Shown here: in pieces, positions 48,043 through 59,191 of the stretch
How the letters are laid out: each line of letters starts with the position of its first letter
Numbering within the stretch: position 1 is the stretch's first letter
Assembly (NCBI GenBank): GCA_030490835.1
Contig: CM059972.1
Span: 92,675,137 to 92,739,136, forward strand
Origin: Annona cherimola
Taxonomy: Eukaryota > Streptophyta > Magnoliopsida > Magnoliales > Annonaceae
Reading direction: 5' to 3'
DNA: 64,000 nt
Position numbers and translations under genes: made by a program
The notes under the pieces: generated by a model
Seen by the model: the letters and a program-made list of their open reading frames with translations, nothing else
Told to the model about the DNA's origin: nothing
Databases searched by the model: none

Positions 48043-48973
48043 ATCAACTAAAACGTAATCCAGATTATCTAATTTCTCATATTTGATTATCTTCATAATG
48101 ACATCACATTTTGACATCTCCATCTAATTCTTCTTCTTTCTACAGATTAGTGCATGACTCAAATTGCTGGTGGGGCACCATTTAATGCTTTTGGGATTTT
48201 GGTATTAGGTCTTCATAATTCTCTGATAAGTTGTCAATGAACTACTACTGCATTTTGATTATTTTAAGTGCAATGCAAGATGTATATAAAGAATGTGGGT
48301 ACATATATGGATAGGCCAGCACCAATACGATCTACATATGAGTTCAATGTATAACAATTGTAATCCAGACAAAATTAATTGTATACAGTTAGAAGTCAAT
48401 ACTAGTAAGAAGTTGATGCCAGTCTCAATATGAAAGGAAAAGAGAATTGTGATTTTTTTGTATTCACCTGTACACTTTGAGAGAAATGAAAGTGTATTTT
48501 TTTTGTATTGACTTATACCTATTTAAAAAGAATAGGAATTGTACTTTGTTGCTCAATAGTGTAATTGATATTAAATATGTTATGGACCCATTGACTTGTG
48601 TATATAACACGCACACAATATATAGCATGTTGATACTCTCCAACATATGACCTGGAAATCCATTACAGAATCTGACTTGAGTATATAGCATGCTGATTGA
48701 TAAATTAGGACGCTGATTCAAGCATACCGATGACCTGCTTCTCTAATCCACACACTGATTTGAGTATATAACATCTTCATTGACCAATTAGCACGCTAAT
48801 ACTCACAAAAAGATGGCTAGTGAATCCACTCCACACATTGACCTGAGTATATAGCATGCTCATTGACCAATTAGCACGCTGATTCAAGCAAACAGATGAC
48901 CTGCTTCTCCATTCCACACACACTTGAGTTTCTAGCATGCTCATTGATCTTTTAACATTCTGAAGCTCGTGAA
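48043..48973 (+). repeat. ~100-bp AGCATGCT repeats downstream of the transposase
   Basis: From about 48590 several units follow each other, with ATAGCATGCTGAT or ATAGCATGCTCAT, a paired TTAGCACGCT, and GATGACCTGCTTCTC between units. Positions 48043-48590 hold no gene and only weak repeat similarity. Confidence 0.8.
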
Positions 48974-48978
48974 CAGAT

Positions 48979-50616
48979 TGTTGGAATTCAAGAAAAATTA
49001 AGCATAATCTATATTTTGATGATTAACAACTCAATTTGAGAATTAATTGGGTACTAATGCAGTTGCTAAGTGTGATTAAAGGATAACAATTCAAGTTTCA
49101 GAACATAGCAGACCAAGTCGACTTAGCTATCAACTTAGGTGAAGTCGATCCCCAAGTCGACCCCATAATCGACTTCAGATGCATTAAAAGTTCTAGCGTT
49201 GAAATTGGGCATGAAGACAGGTGAAGTTGCAGTCGAAGTCGACTCCGTTTGCGACTTAGGCAAAGTCGCAGACCCAAGTCGACTCCAGATGCGACTTGAG
49301 TACAGCATGCAGAAGATTTTGAATTCTCAAAGCTAAGTCGCATTCCCAAGTCGACTCCGCAATACAACTTGAGTGAAGTCGAACCTCAAGTCGACCCAAG
49401 CATGCGACTTGAGTAAAGCTGAAGACCAAGATAGCCCAAGCAAGCAAATGGCCATGAAAGAATCCTTCAAAGTTGAAGTAGTATTAAGGGAAAACTATAT
49501 ACTAAAGATTTGGACATTAAATTCAAGAAAGCAAATCATTTTAAATCAAGGTCACAATGATAAATTTCTCAAGAGAAGAAATATATGTTAAGTCTCAAGA
49601 CTAAGACAAGGAAAACCAAGGATATCAAGTGAAGAATTATATAAGAGAGGAAAATGATGTATCAAGGATCACTTGCAAAGAATCCAAAGTTCCAATATAC
49701 GCACATGGATGGTGAAGTCGCACCCGAAGTCGACTCTACCTGCGACTTAGGTCAGGTCCAAGACCAAGTCGACCTAAGATGAAACTTGGAGTGAAAGCTG
49801 AAGACCGAAGTCGCACCTGAAGTCGACTCCAGCCTACGACTTGGGTGAAGTTGCATCCGAAGTTGACTCCACGTGCGACTTGACTCGCAACAGTCGAAAA
49901 AATTTGAACGTTGGCACATTAAATGCGCTCCACCTACCACAAAATGTTCAAATTTACTCATCCATTATAAAAGAGCATTCAAGAGGACGTGCAAGAGGTT
50001 AGAGAAACATTCAATAAGCTTACCTTCCACTTTCTCTAGCATTAAAGTGATCTACATCAATTCACAAGTGAAGAACTGTGCTACAACTTGTTGAAAGCTC
50101 CATTGCTAATCATTCTACTATTTCTACAAGTTCTTCTACGCGCCACAAACTGCCTACACGAATTTGTAAAGTGTAGTTCTTTTTGTTGATTCATTATTTG
50201 TGTGTATCACTAGGTTTGATATTGAAAATCGAAACCAAATGAAGGCAAAGTAGTGTTGTAACTGAAGTGCTACTCATCACCTACTTGTGTTGTATTTGTG
50301 CAAGTCCCTAGAGCTGGAATCTAGAAGAGAGCTACTGCTCTAGTTGTATTTGATATCTAATAGTGGAACCCAAGTCACAACAAGAGTGAGCTTGGAAGAG
50401 TGGACTAGTGAAGGTTACCCGAATCACTATAAAACTGTGTCTATTGTTGTGGCTTGCTTATCTGCTTTTTACTGCTTTATTTCTCTTCATATTTTCTGCT
50501 TGTTTCATTTAGGGGATTAAATTTAAAAGGGAGAAAATTTTTGTTTAAGTAAAAATTTTAAAATACTCAATTCACCCCTCCCCTCTTGGGTTATTGCCAT
50601 AAACTCGGGACCAACA
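48979..50616 (+). mobile_element. Solo copia LTR inside the repeat array (1,638 bp)
   Basis: Begins TGTTGG, ends CCAACA and is flanked by exact 5-bp duplications CAGAT (48974-48978 and 50617-50621). The flanks join to restore an ACAGATGACCTG repeat unit. It has the family's palindromes (49110-49440 and 49710-49880) and a TATA box (49966). It is more diverged from the other two LTRs near its 3' end. Confidence 0.95.
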
Positions 50617-50621
50617 CAGAT

Positions 50622-51141
50622 GACCTGCAAAATCCAACATGCACACACTGACAATAGCATTTAGCATGCTCATTGACTAATTCGCATGCTCAAGCTCGCA
50701 AACAAATGACCTGTAAATCCATTCTAACCTTTGACTTGACAAGCAATTCCATTCAAACCATAACAGATGATGTAACAAGCAATGAACTTGTTTATCATAT
50801 CAAGACACAGTGACAAAAGCATGTAGCTTGCTAAATCAATATTTCAGTATATAGCATGTGATGAATAACCTACAATTTCCATACACGCACACAATATATC
50901 ATCATCACTCACAACCTGTGATTTAAGCACCAATACTATTGAAAGTATTAACATTCAGAAATACAAAAAAAGAAAGTTCCTTGCTAACATTTCTCTTCCA
51001 ACATAAAACTTTTGAACATAAAAAACATAAAGAAAGTGGATAATTTAATTACAAATCTTCCAATGTACTGAACTGTGATAACATATAGCAAACAAAATAG
51101 AGTGATAAAAAAAAGTAATGCACGTCCACAGCTTCATGTCT
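50622..51141 (+). repeat. ~100-bp repeat block between solo LTR and accessory gene
   Basis: Contains TTTAGCATGCTCATTGAC, TTCGCATGCTCAAGC and several GATGACCTG(C/T) words, then decays into A+T-rich sequence towards 51141. No gene. Confidence 0.7.
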
Positions 51142-51435
51142 TCACTTTTCTTCATTGTCATCTCTCTGTAACACATTCTGAACACCAACAAGTTTCTTAT
51201 CAATGTGGTTAACATGCTCAAGGACTTGCTCCACTACTCTAACAAGACGTGCAATATTCTCAGAATACGAGGCATCGACACACACATTGTCTGCTTTTGG
51301 AAGGTCCACAAAGGAGGGTGACGATTGTGGCTCATTGGAATGAGCATGTGACATGGCTACTGTATGAGGAGATATGGACTTTGATAGCAATACTTCAGTG
51401 GGGTATACACAGCCAGGGAAATTCAGGAGTTGTGG

Positions 51436-51545
51436 AATGAGTGACAATAGGAGTGACAATTGCAAATGTTGGGGTGACAATAACAGATGTAGGGGTGACA
51501 GTAACAGATGCAGGGGTTGCCACCACGGATGTAAGAGTGAAACCT
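51436..51545. repeat. Minisatellite of ~21-bp units in the accessory gene
   Basis: About four to five units of the type GGGGTGACAATAACAGATGTA. On the minus strand they would encode Val/Thr/Pro-rich repeats (VTPTS-like). Confidence 0.75.
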
Positions 51546-52599
51546 ACATCCACTGCGGGGGTAAAGTTTGTTGCAGTGACTTTGGGTGGGTTCATGTATG
51601 AAGACATAAGCTGGGAGATGTGAGACTTGATTTCCCTCTTCACTTCCTCGACTTTGGATCAACACCTCCTCCAATCTACTTTCTAAATCTGGTGGCATAC
51701 GTTCCCTTGCAGTTAATTCCTTCGGAGATAAATGAACACCAGCCTAGTCATTTCGCTCTTCTTTATTATCACCAATGTGTTGCTCTGGTGGTGTTATCGC
51801 CCGCTCACTAGTACTTGGCACCCTGTCTGTCTGCGCAACTCTTCCTCGTTTGTATTATTCCCATCATTTGGTGTAATAGGAAGTCACTCATTTATCTCCT
51901 TATTAAGCGCATATCTTAACCTTCCCATCAAATTACCATCAATTCTATCTGAATTGTTATGCTTCGTCACCTCCTCTCCAGATAAATCCACTCTAAAATG
52001 CTTTAAAATTCTTGTTATAGTCATCCCATAGGGCAAAGCCTCATTCTTCCGCTTTAGACACTTTAGCATGTGGTCGAAAATCATCTCCTTTTCATGTGCA
52101 CATAAGATGTAAGCATCATGGATTAACACTTCGGATACAGATCCAGCTCTCGGGAAGATTTTGTTCACAGTCATGTAGTGCAACAATTTCATATTCAAAG
52201 TGAGCAACTCTCGACTAGTTAACCTAGCTGCCTCCTTTTCTTTCTCTTTGTCTCCGCTTAACAAAGTGAATTACACCTCATTAGTTATTTGTGGAGGATT
52301 CTCACATGTCCAAAGAGGTACGTCGAATACATCATTTAGCATTTCGTCATTCATTGGTATCTGCACTCTCTTGACATACGTAATGGTTTTTTTATTAATG
52401 TTATAGTAGAACATCCTCACTAGATTAGGGTAAATATCATCTTCAACTATCACAAATTCAAACAATCTACAGTCAACAAGCACTTTGAGAATGGAAAATC
52501 TCTGAAGTCAACAATGCGGAGTGGACGACCTTTATTACTATATTGATTGAAACTTCTCTTGATATATCAACGATGTCCGCAGGTCCGGAAAGTATAATG

Positions 52600-52797
52600 T
52601 CTTCTCGCTACTGTTTTCCTCATGAATTTGAGTTTTTTGTTTCTTTCCGAGCTGATTTCTACATGACAGCCCTGCTTCTCGACGTTTAGGAACTGCATAC
52701 TCCCTACTATCTTCCTCATGAACTTGAGTTTTCTATTTCTTTTCGGGCTTATTACTACATGACGGCTCTGCTTCTCGACGTTTAGGAATTGCATTCT
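52600..52797. repeat. ~96-bp tandem duplication at the accessory gene's N-terminal region
   Basis: Two copies (about 52610-52700 and 52706-52796) share CCTCATGAA(C/T)TTGAGTTTT and CTGCTTCTCGACGTTTAGGA in the same order, with scattered differences. Confidence 0.75.
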
Positions 52798-53711
52798 TTT
52801 CTAGCCTAACATTGCTTAGTGTCCTCACCATATTGTATTGTCTTTACCTTCGTCCTGAAGAGTACAAGACAAATCAGTAAAGGATCATCAACAACTTATG
52901 ATGTATTATGTATTATTTCTTCCTAATTCACATTAGCATCTGACTTGTTAATCAATCAAACAATGTCCAGTACTAAATCCATCGCATTAAACAATCCACA
53001 GTCAACAACCATAATTAAATCCCATCATGTAATTCTTGAATTTATCCATCCAATAAAAGTGATAAGGCGGTAATCTAAAGAGCATGAATACAAGAAAACA
53101 TCACCATTTCAACAATAAGATACAATAGAGGAATCATATGATAGAAGCAACTTTTGCAGTCACTATAGCTAATATATTTTAAAAACGGTCTCATTGTAAT
53201 ATGCAATGGGATTTGTAGCTTGACCTAGAAATACCAGTAACATAATTACAAGAATCTCAAATCCAAGCTTCACATGCTGAGTAGACAATAAGAAGGCTGA
53301 TATTCATTTGTACATAGACCATAAGCATGATGAGTAGACAATAAGCATGCTGAATAGACAATACACATGAAATAATGGTGCAAATGCTTACCAAATATAT
53401 ATAAATAAAACAAATCCTTGCTTGATTATAAAATAAGTTGGATCCTAACTTTGAAGGCAATCACTAGTATAAAAGCGGTAAAATCATTGAAAACCTTTGT
53501 CATTCAACATGATATGTTGATTCAACATATAGCATGCTGATACTAACATGAAGGAATGGTTTAAAGCTCTTGGAAAAATTTGTAAATAAACTAAACATGT
53601 TACTGAGTATATAAAATGTTGATACTCACATGTACAGAAAATATAACGTTTTAATAACATTTGTTATACGATATAGCATGCTCATATAGCAAACAATACA
53701 CTTTTAATAAC
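52798..53711 (+). repeat. ~100-bp repeats, A+T-rich, left of the LINE
   Basis: From 53270 on, words such as ATAAGCATGCTGAATAGAC, ATATAGCATGCTGATACTAAC and ATATAGCATGCTCATATAGC occur. Positions 52798-53270 hold no recognised feature. Confidence 0.6.
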
Positions 53712-53757
53712 AAGATACAACTTTTTTTTTGATAAAGAAACATGAGAAACTCTAACC

Positions 53758-54990
53758 CTATTCCCTTTCAAAACTAAAAGGATTAGGGATAGAGTTACCC
53801 AAGCTATGCATTGCCAAAAAATTATCCTTACATATTTTCCCCTTAATACACTGGGGTGGGTCACCCCACCAGGACATATGGTCCTCATCAGAGAACAAGA
53901 TCAATTCTGCTAAGGAATGAGCAACAACATTTTCAAGCCTGAGAACATGATGAACAGAAAAATGGGCATTGTTGCTGAGAATAGACTGGATTTTAGTTAT
54001 AATGAAACCCACCGGGGATGAAATGGACTTCATATTAGACAAATAATTACACAGGGTGAGAGAATCAGTTTCAATCTGAGCATACCGCACCTTTAGATGG
54101 AGTGCCCATCTGAGGCCCAACAGAAACGTCGTAGCCTCCATTAAAAGCGGTTCCGTCACTCCCCTCCGTTTCCAACCATTCGCTGCAATGAAAGTACCTT
54201 GGGAGTCCCTCATAACCGCTACACACCCAAAAGAACCCAAACTCCCCTGAGTCCGCGCATCCACATTTATCTTCATAAACCCCACTGGCGGTTTAAACCT
54301 TCGGGGCACGAGAGAACAGTCCAATAGGCTCGTGTAAGATAACATCTTCGCGCTCCTCTATTGACTAAGAAACTCCACACACCATGCCCGAGTATCCTCA
54401 AACCGTGGTTGGATTCCACCTTCTCTCAGTTTGTTCCATAAGTACCATACCCTCCAACAGCTCAAAATGAACAAAATTAGGTCCTCATGTCTCCCCTTCT
54501 GCACAAGGGTCACAACAACCTCCTTAACTGTAGCCCCCTGGAATTCCATCCTTGCAGCTTTCCTACATACCCCTTCGGTCCGACCGCAGTCAAGAAATAG
54601 GTGGTCCCCATTTTCATAAGCATTTCTACAAAACACACACGTCGGATCAACCACAATTCCCCTACGCCTTAGGTTATCCAATGTGGGGAGAGCATTCTTA
54701 ATAAGTCGCCATCTAAAGATAATTATTTTACTTGGGATATTCAGCCGCCAGATTGCTTTATAGCATCCAGGAAGAGTCGGGTCATCATCATTCGAGCACA
54801 TCATTTTGTAGGTCGATTTGACCATGAAGAAACCATCAGGTTCATGCTTCCAATACATGCAATCCTCCACCAATTCATGAGGGAGAGGGATCCAACATAC
54901 CTCCCTCCAAGTGACATCCCCCGCCGCAGCCATCACCTGGTCCCTTTTCCATGACATGTTATAGCGATCAATAAAATAGTTTACCTTCAC
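53758..54990 (-). pseudogene. LINE zf-RVT region and RNase H domain
   Basis: The upstream frame (54358-54990, 210 aa) is the zinc-binding zf-RVT region, with WRLIKNALPTLDNLRRRG and CVFCRNAYENGDHLFLDC. The downstream frame (53758-54345, 195 aa) is a plant-type RNase H: it starts KINVDARTQGSLGSFGCVAV (first catalytic Asp), has ME at the Glu position (LLMEATTFLLGL), IETDSLTLCNYL at the second Asp and ends with VAHSLAELI. A stop at 54358 separates the frames. Confidence 0.85.
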
Positions 54991-55044
54991 ATTCTCAGGG
55001 ATTGATAACGGAAGGGGGCCCGCGTTTGTTACCTTGGAATCAAG

Positions 55045-57048
55045 TCACCCATCTCCGAAGAAGCAAACCTGACTCCCATCGCCAATCCTCCATTTGCAGC
55101 CATTCCGAATTACATCTCTTGCTTTCAAAATACTCTTCCAGGTGAAGGAGTCTGATGGCTTCGCTTTGCAATTCCAAATGTCATCATTTGGGAAATATCT
55201 GGCCTTAAGAACTTTACAGCATAACGATGAATTGGAGGATACCAGTCGCCACACCTGTTTAGCAAGAAGGGCCAAGTTGAATTTATGGAAGTCCCTAAAA
55301 CCAATTCCCCCCGCTCGCTTTGGTTTACAGATCTCCTTCCATGCTACCCAGCTCAATTTCCTTTTTCCATCCTTGTCTCCCCACCAAAATTTATTAATCA
55401 TCCCATTTATATCATTGCAGAATGATTTGGGCAGTAAGAAAATGCTCATAGTGTATGAAGGGATAGCTTGGGCAACCGCCTTGATTAAAACTTCTTCCCC
55501 CCCCCCCCCCACGAGAGAAGCTTACCTTTCCACCCCTGAATGCGATTCCATACACGTTCTTTAAGGCCCTTGAATATTCCTATTTTTGATCTTCCAAGCC
55601 AGGCCGGGAGGCCTAAGTATTGATGGAAATCCTGCTCTGCAGACCCAATGAGTCGGATTATCTCATTCCTAGCAAATCCATCCATGTTGGAACTAAAGAA
55701 AACTGCCGTCTTGTCAACATTTATCATCTGACTCGACGAAACTGCATATTGGTTTAATGGTTCCAAGAAATTCCTGATATTCCTTTCATCCGCCCTCAAA
55801 AAAAAGATTGCATCATCCGCAAACATCAGATGAGAAATAGACGGACCACGAGCTTGAAGTCTAATTCCATGAATTGCTCCACGTGCCACCTCATAAGAAA
55901 TCAAGGCGGAGAGCCCCTCCGCACATACCAAAAATAGGTATGGAGATAGAGGGTCACCCTGCCTTAACCCCCTATAAGGGATGAAGTATTTGGATTTGAA
56001 TCCATTTACATTGACTCGGTATTTGACCTTAGATATGCAACTCATAACCCACTGGATCCACACCCCACCAAAATTCATAGATTCCAAAACCCGTTTGAGG
56101 AACATCCACTCAACTCTATCATAAGCCTTCGACATGTCCTGCTTGATAGTCACTTCTCTCTTCTGCCCTTTCTTTCGCCTCCGGAGCGAGTGGATTGCTT
56201 CATACGCGATCAACATATTATTTGTGATGAGTCACCCCGGTACAAAAGCACTCTGTTCCTCTCCAATGACATCATGAAGCACCAATTTCAGTCTGTTAGC
56301 TTGGACCTTTGCCAAAATTTTATAGACAACATTACATAGGCTGATAGATCTAAACTGAGACAACGCATGAGCTCCAACAATTTTTGGAATCAAAATAATT
56401 ATTGTAGAGTTTAGTTCCATGAGGTGTCTTCGAAGTTTGGCAGGGTTTCTCTCATCCATGAACGCCTTGAACCACTTAATGATCTCTGTACCCACAATAT
56501 TCCAATGTTTTTGAAAAAATCCCGTCGACATTCCATCCGGGCCCGGAGCCTTGGTCGGGCTCATACCTTTAATAGCTTTAATAACTTCCTCATTTTGCAA
56601 CGGAGATGTTAAGGATCTCTTCTGTTCATCAGAAATTCTCCTCGTGATAACATTCTCCACCCAACGCGCCTCCGAGGGATTAGATGAAGAAAAGATCTCA
56701 GAAAAGTACAAGACCGCCAAATCCAGCAGCCGATCTTGTTCCTTAACCCAATTTCCGTTCTTATCTCTCAGCGCCTCTATAAAGTTGGTTTGGCGCCGGT
56801 GGGATGCCATCCGGTGGAAGAACTTGGTATTTCTGTCTCCCTCCATTAACCAATGTGACTTCGCTCTCATTCTCCAGAGTTGCTCCTCATCTTCTAACAG
56901 GAGGTTTATTTGGAATTTTAACTTCTTAATAGACTCATCTCTATCGTCACAGGGTTGCTTACTCATCAAAGAATTAAGTTCCCCTTTCTTCTTGTCGATT
57001 GCTTTCCGAAGATTACCTCTTTTCCATCGATTCCAGTGCGAAAGTTCA
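55045..57048 (-). pseudogene. LINE reverse transcriptase, broken
   Basis: Frames 56232-56969, 55485-56216 and 55045-55512 make up the reverse transcriptase: PTKAPGPDGMSTGFFQKHW, then IPKI and FRSISLCNVVYKILAKV, then QDMSKAYDRVEW, GLRQGDPLSPYLF and the catalytic FADD of LMFADDAIFF. A TGA after SAFVPG replaces an Arg codon (56232). A run of about 13 C on the plus strand (55497-55509) marks a frameshift. Another stop lies at 55045. Recognisable coding extends upstream of the first ATG to about 57048. Confidence 0.9.
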
Positions 57049-57055
57049 ATGATAT

Positions 57056-58422
57056 AGATTTTTCAGAAACAGATGACCTGTAATTTTCCTGAACATACTC
57101 ACTCTCAATATAGCAAGTTGTTCAAGTAGTAAACATGCTGCTATTTAGATATATATAACATGCAATTACCAGATACATATTAACTTTTAATATTGCATCC
57201 ACAATCACAACTCAAAGTACTGAGAATGACTTAATATCTGAATAAAGCCCACACTTAATTCAAAAATAACAAGATAATTTTTCAGACACGCCTATTGTGT
57301 GAAGAAAGGGCAGCAACATAGGATCCGACCCCAGCACTATGAGCGTATGATATTTGAAACTGGTAAATTTAGCACATTTAAAAAAGTAACAGACAAACAA
57401 AAGCAGGAACATACATAAAGGCAAATGATCACATATCAGATTATCAACTACGATAAAGATACGCATTTCCAACTTCATCCAGAAGGGCAGATGTTAATTC
57501 AGCATAGTATCATTCCATATATGGGCACAGATGATTCTTCTCCACTAGATCGTTCCATTCCCCACACCAATACCAAAAAATAAGCATGTCGATTGAGTAA
57601 TTAGCATGCTAATTAGCATACATATTGTCAAAATAAGCATGCCGATTGTCAAAATAAGCATGGCAATTAAGTATATTGCTACCATTTCACTTGCACATCA
57701 ATTTACTTATCTAAATGTGCTGCGATCACACCATTGACAATCTGGATTTTTTTTAGATCCATAATCTTAAAATTTTCATTCATGAGGTTATGATAGAAAT
57801 TAAGCATGCTCATAGTAGCACATAGCACGCTCAGCAACTATCATTTCCTTAATTGTAAATATATTGATAGGTTTTTCAAAAATTCAAAATTTAATGATAT
57901 CATTATTTAACACTAAAATTGTTATCAAATGAAATTGTGACACTGATTATTCATTATTTTTGGTATTGACATGCTTAACATGGTAATTAGAAAAGGATAA
58001 ATGGGATTAAGCTAGAATTAGTGAGCTCTTTTTGTAAATTTATTTAAATTTTCAATCTCTCCATGTTTATTTATATTTCCAATCCAATCCCCTTTATGTT
58101 AATGTGCAATATATTATAGATTAGTATCTAAACTAATTTGCACTCTACTGTAGTGTAATTTCACATTAATTTGTACTATAAATTACTATAGTATGTTGAA
58201 TTCAAAATTAGCATTCTAAACTACAAAATCACCAAATAATAGAGATACAGCAAATAACAGTTGGTCATAAAAAATGTAATAATCAAAAATCACTAAAGAA
58301 TCACTTAATTATGGAGTCATAAAAATTTAGTACTTGCAAAAACATTAATCACTTGCAGTAACATTAATCCTTAATATAGCAAAATTAGAAATAACAGTTG
58401 CATATTTGCATGATTTGATGAT
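57056..58422 (+). repeat. ~100-bp AGCATGCT repeats, right block
   Basis: ACAGATGACCTGTAATTTTC directly follows the LINE, then words such as ATTAGCATGCTAATTAGC, AATAAGCATGCCGATT and TTAAGCATGCTCATAGT up to 57850. Positions 57860-58422 are A+T-rich with nothing recognised. Confidence 0.65.
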
Positions 58423-59048
58423 TTACGGTATGTAAAATCGGGATTTCGTAGTAAACAATGATGTCCTTACCACCGATAGCCTTCTCGTTCCTTTTCTCCG
58501 GGACACTAGCTTCTCGGTTGGTGGCGACACCTCCTCCCTCCTTCTCTTCCCATCTTCCTCTTCTCCTGCGACTGCATTGGCAGCGTTAGTGCTGGCAGCA
58601 ATGCTTTCGACAGCGTTGGTCCTTGCAATGGAGGCATCGTTCTCACTTCCTCTTTTTTCTGTCGTCGTTCTCTCTCCCTCTCTGTCAAAGCTTTCCAAAT
58701 GCCCTTGTCAAACCCTCACCGTTCCCTCTCCCTTCCTCCCGTTTTACTCACTGTTCCTAGCAATAGCGGCTCCGGCAGCGTTGGGGCAAGCAATGGTGAC
58801 TCCGGCAATGTTGGTGCGATTCCGGCGCGAATCTCCCTTCCTCTCTTTTATCACCATTCTCTCCCCCTCTCCCTCTCCCAGAATTCACCGTTCCCTCTTT
58901 CTCAATTGTCCCACGTCTTCCCCTGCACTTAGCATGTCTTTCGGCGCACTCAGCATGTCTTCCCCTGCACTCAGCACGTCTTCTCCTGCCTTGGAAACTG
59001 GACGCCATCGAAAACCGCAACTCTAGCTGTGCCGTCCATTCCTACACG
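58423..59048. other. G+C-rich segment next to the right inverted repeat
   Basis: Markedly richer in G+C than the rest of the element. Open frames on both strands (58423-58698 minus, 58577-59026 plus) are low in complexity, rich in Ala, Ser, Arg and Pro, and have no recognisable domain. At 58926-58992 an imperfect ~24-bp repeat (CACTCAGCATGTCTTC-type) occurs three times. It could be the promoter and leader of the accessory gene or a captured fragment. Confidence 0.4.
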
Positions 59049-59164
59049 CGCACCCTCACTTGTCCTCCCTGCGGCCTACTCGCGGGATGCTTCAACGGCC
59101 AAGATGTCGCGCGCCGGAATGGACGACCCAATGGCGCTCCTGCACGGGAATTCGGGTGCAGCAT
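59049..59164 (-). repeat. Right terminal inverted repeat of the large MULE
   Basis: Inverse counterpart of 41616-41731, ending GGGTGCAGCAT next to a TA repeat. Confidence 0.85.
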
Positions 59165-59166
59165 CT

Positions 59167-59191
59167 CATATATATATATATATATATATAT
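59167..59191. repeat. TA microsatellite at the right MULE end
   Basis: About 12 TA units starting directly after the inverted repeat. Confidence 0.9.

Larger units (their letters stand above)
51142..52797 (-). pseudogene. MULE accessory gene, plant transposon-associated protein, broken
   Basis: Minus-strand frames at 52271-52483 and 51884-52264 form one protein: PNLVRMFYYNI, then DVFDVPLWTCENPP, then MKLLHYMTVNKIFPRAGS, ending with LPYGMTITRILKHFRVDL. This pattern is, from memory, that of the putative plant transposon protein family (Pfam Transposase_32-like). Further N-terminal coding sequence (52484-52797) is recognisable in other frames, including a basic PKRRE stretch twice. The C-terminal frame at 51142-51480 has a coiled-coil-like ARLVRVVEQVLEHVNHIDKKL. 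Function is unknown. Stops and frameshifts make it a pseudogene. It faces the transposase gene, as mudrB faces mudrA in MuDR. Confidence 0.6.
53712..57055 (-). mobile_element. 5'-truncated plant L1-type LINE with RNase H
   Basis: On the minus strand the order is reverse transcriptase, zf-RVT region, RNase H, then an A-tail (T run at 53713-53721 on the plus strand). The 5' end stops near 57050 with no endonuclease domain or ORF1, the usual result of incomplete reverse transcription. The target duplication was not found. Confidence 0.88.
41594..59190 (+). mobile_element. Large Mutator-like element with FAR1-type transposase, about 17.6 kb
   Basis: Inverted repeats of ~116 bp (41616-41731 and 59049-59164) share words such as GCTGCACCCGAATTC, GGCCGTTGAAGCATC and GGACAAGTGAGGGTG. 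The left side encodes a broken FAR1-type transposase reading rightward. The right side encodes a broken accessory protein reading leftward. Copies of a ~100-bp repeat fill much of the rest. Later insertions are two solo copia LTRs (45728-47403, 48979-50616) and a LINE (53712-57055). Subtracting them leaves about 10.9 kb. The outermost bases are uncertain because both ends run into TA-rich sequence, so the 9-bp target duplication could not be confirmed. Confidence 0.85.

Noticed and set aside
53712..57055. Target-site duplication of the LINE
   Set aside because: Several short matches were tried at the two ends but none was longer than chance in A+T-rich sequence.
58577..59026. 149-aa plus-strand frame, Ser/Leu/Pro-rich
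   Set aside because: Overlaps another open frame on the opposite strand in G+C-rich low-complexity DNA, with no domain.
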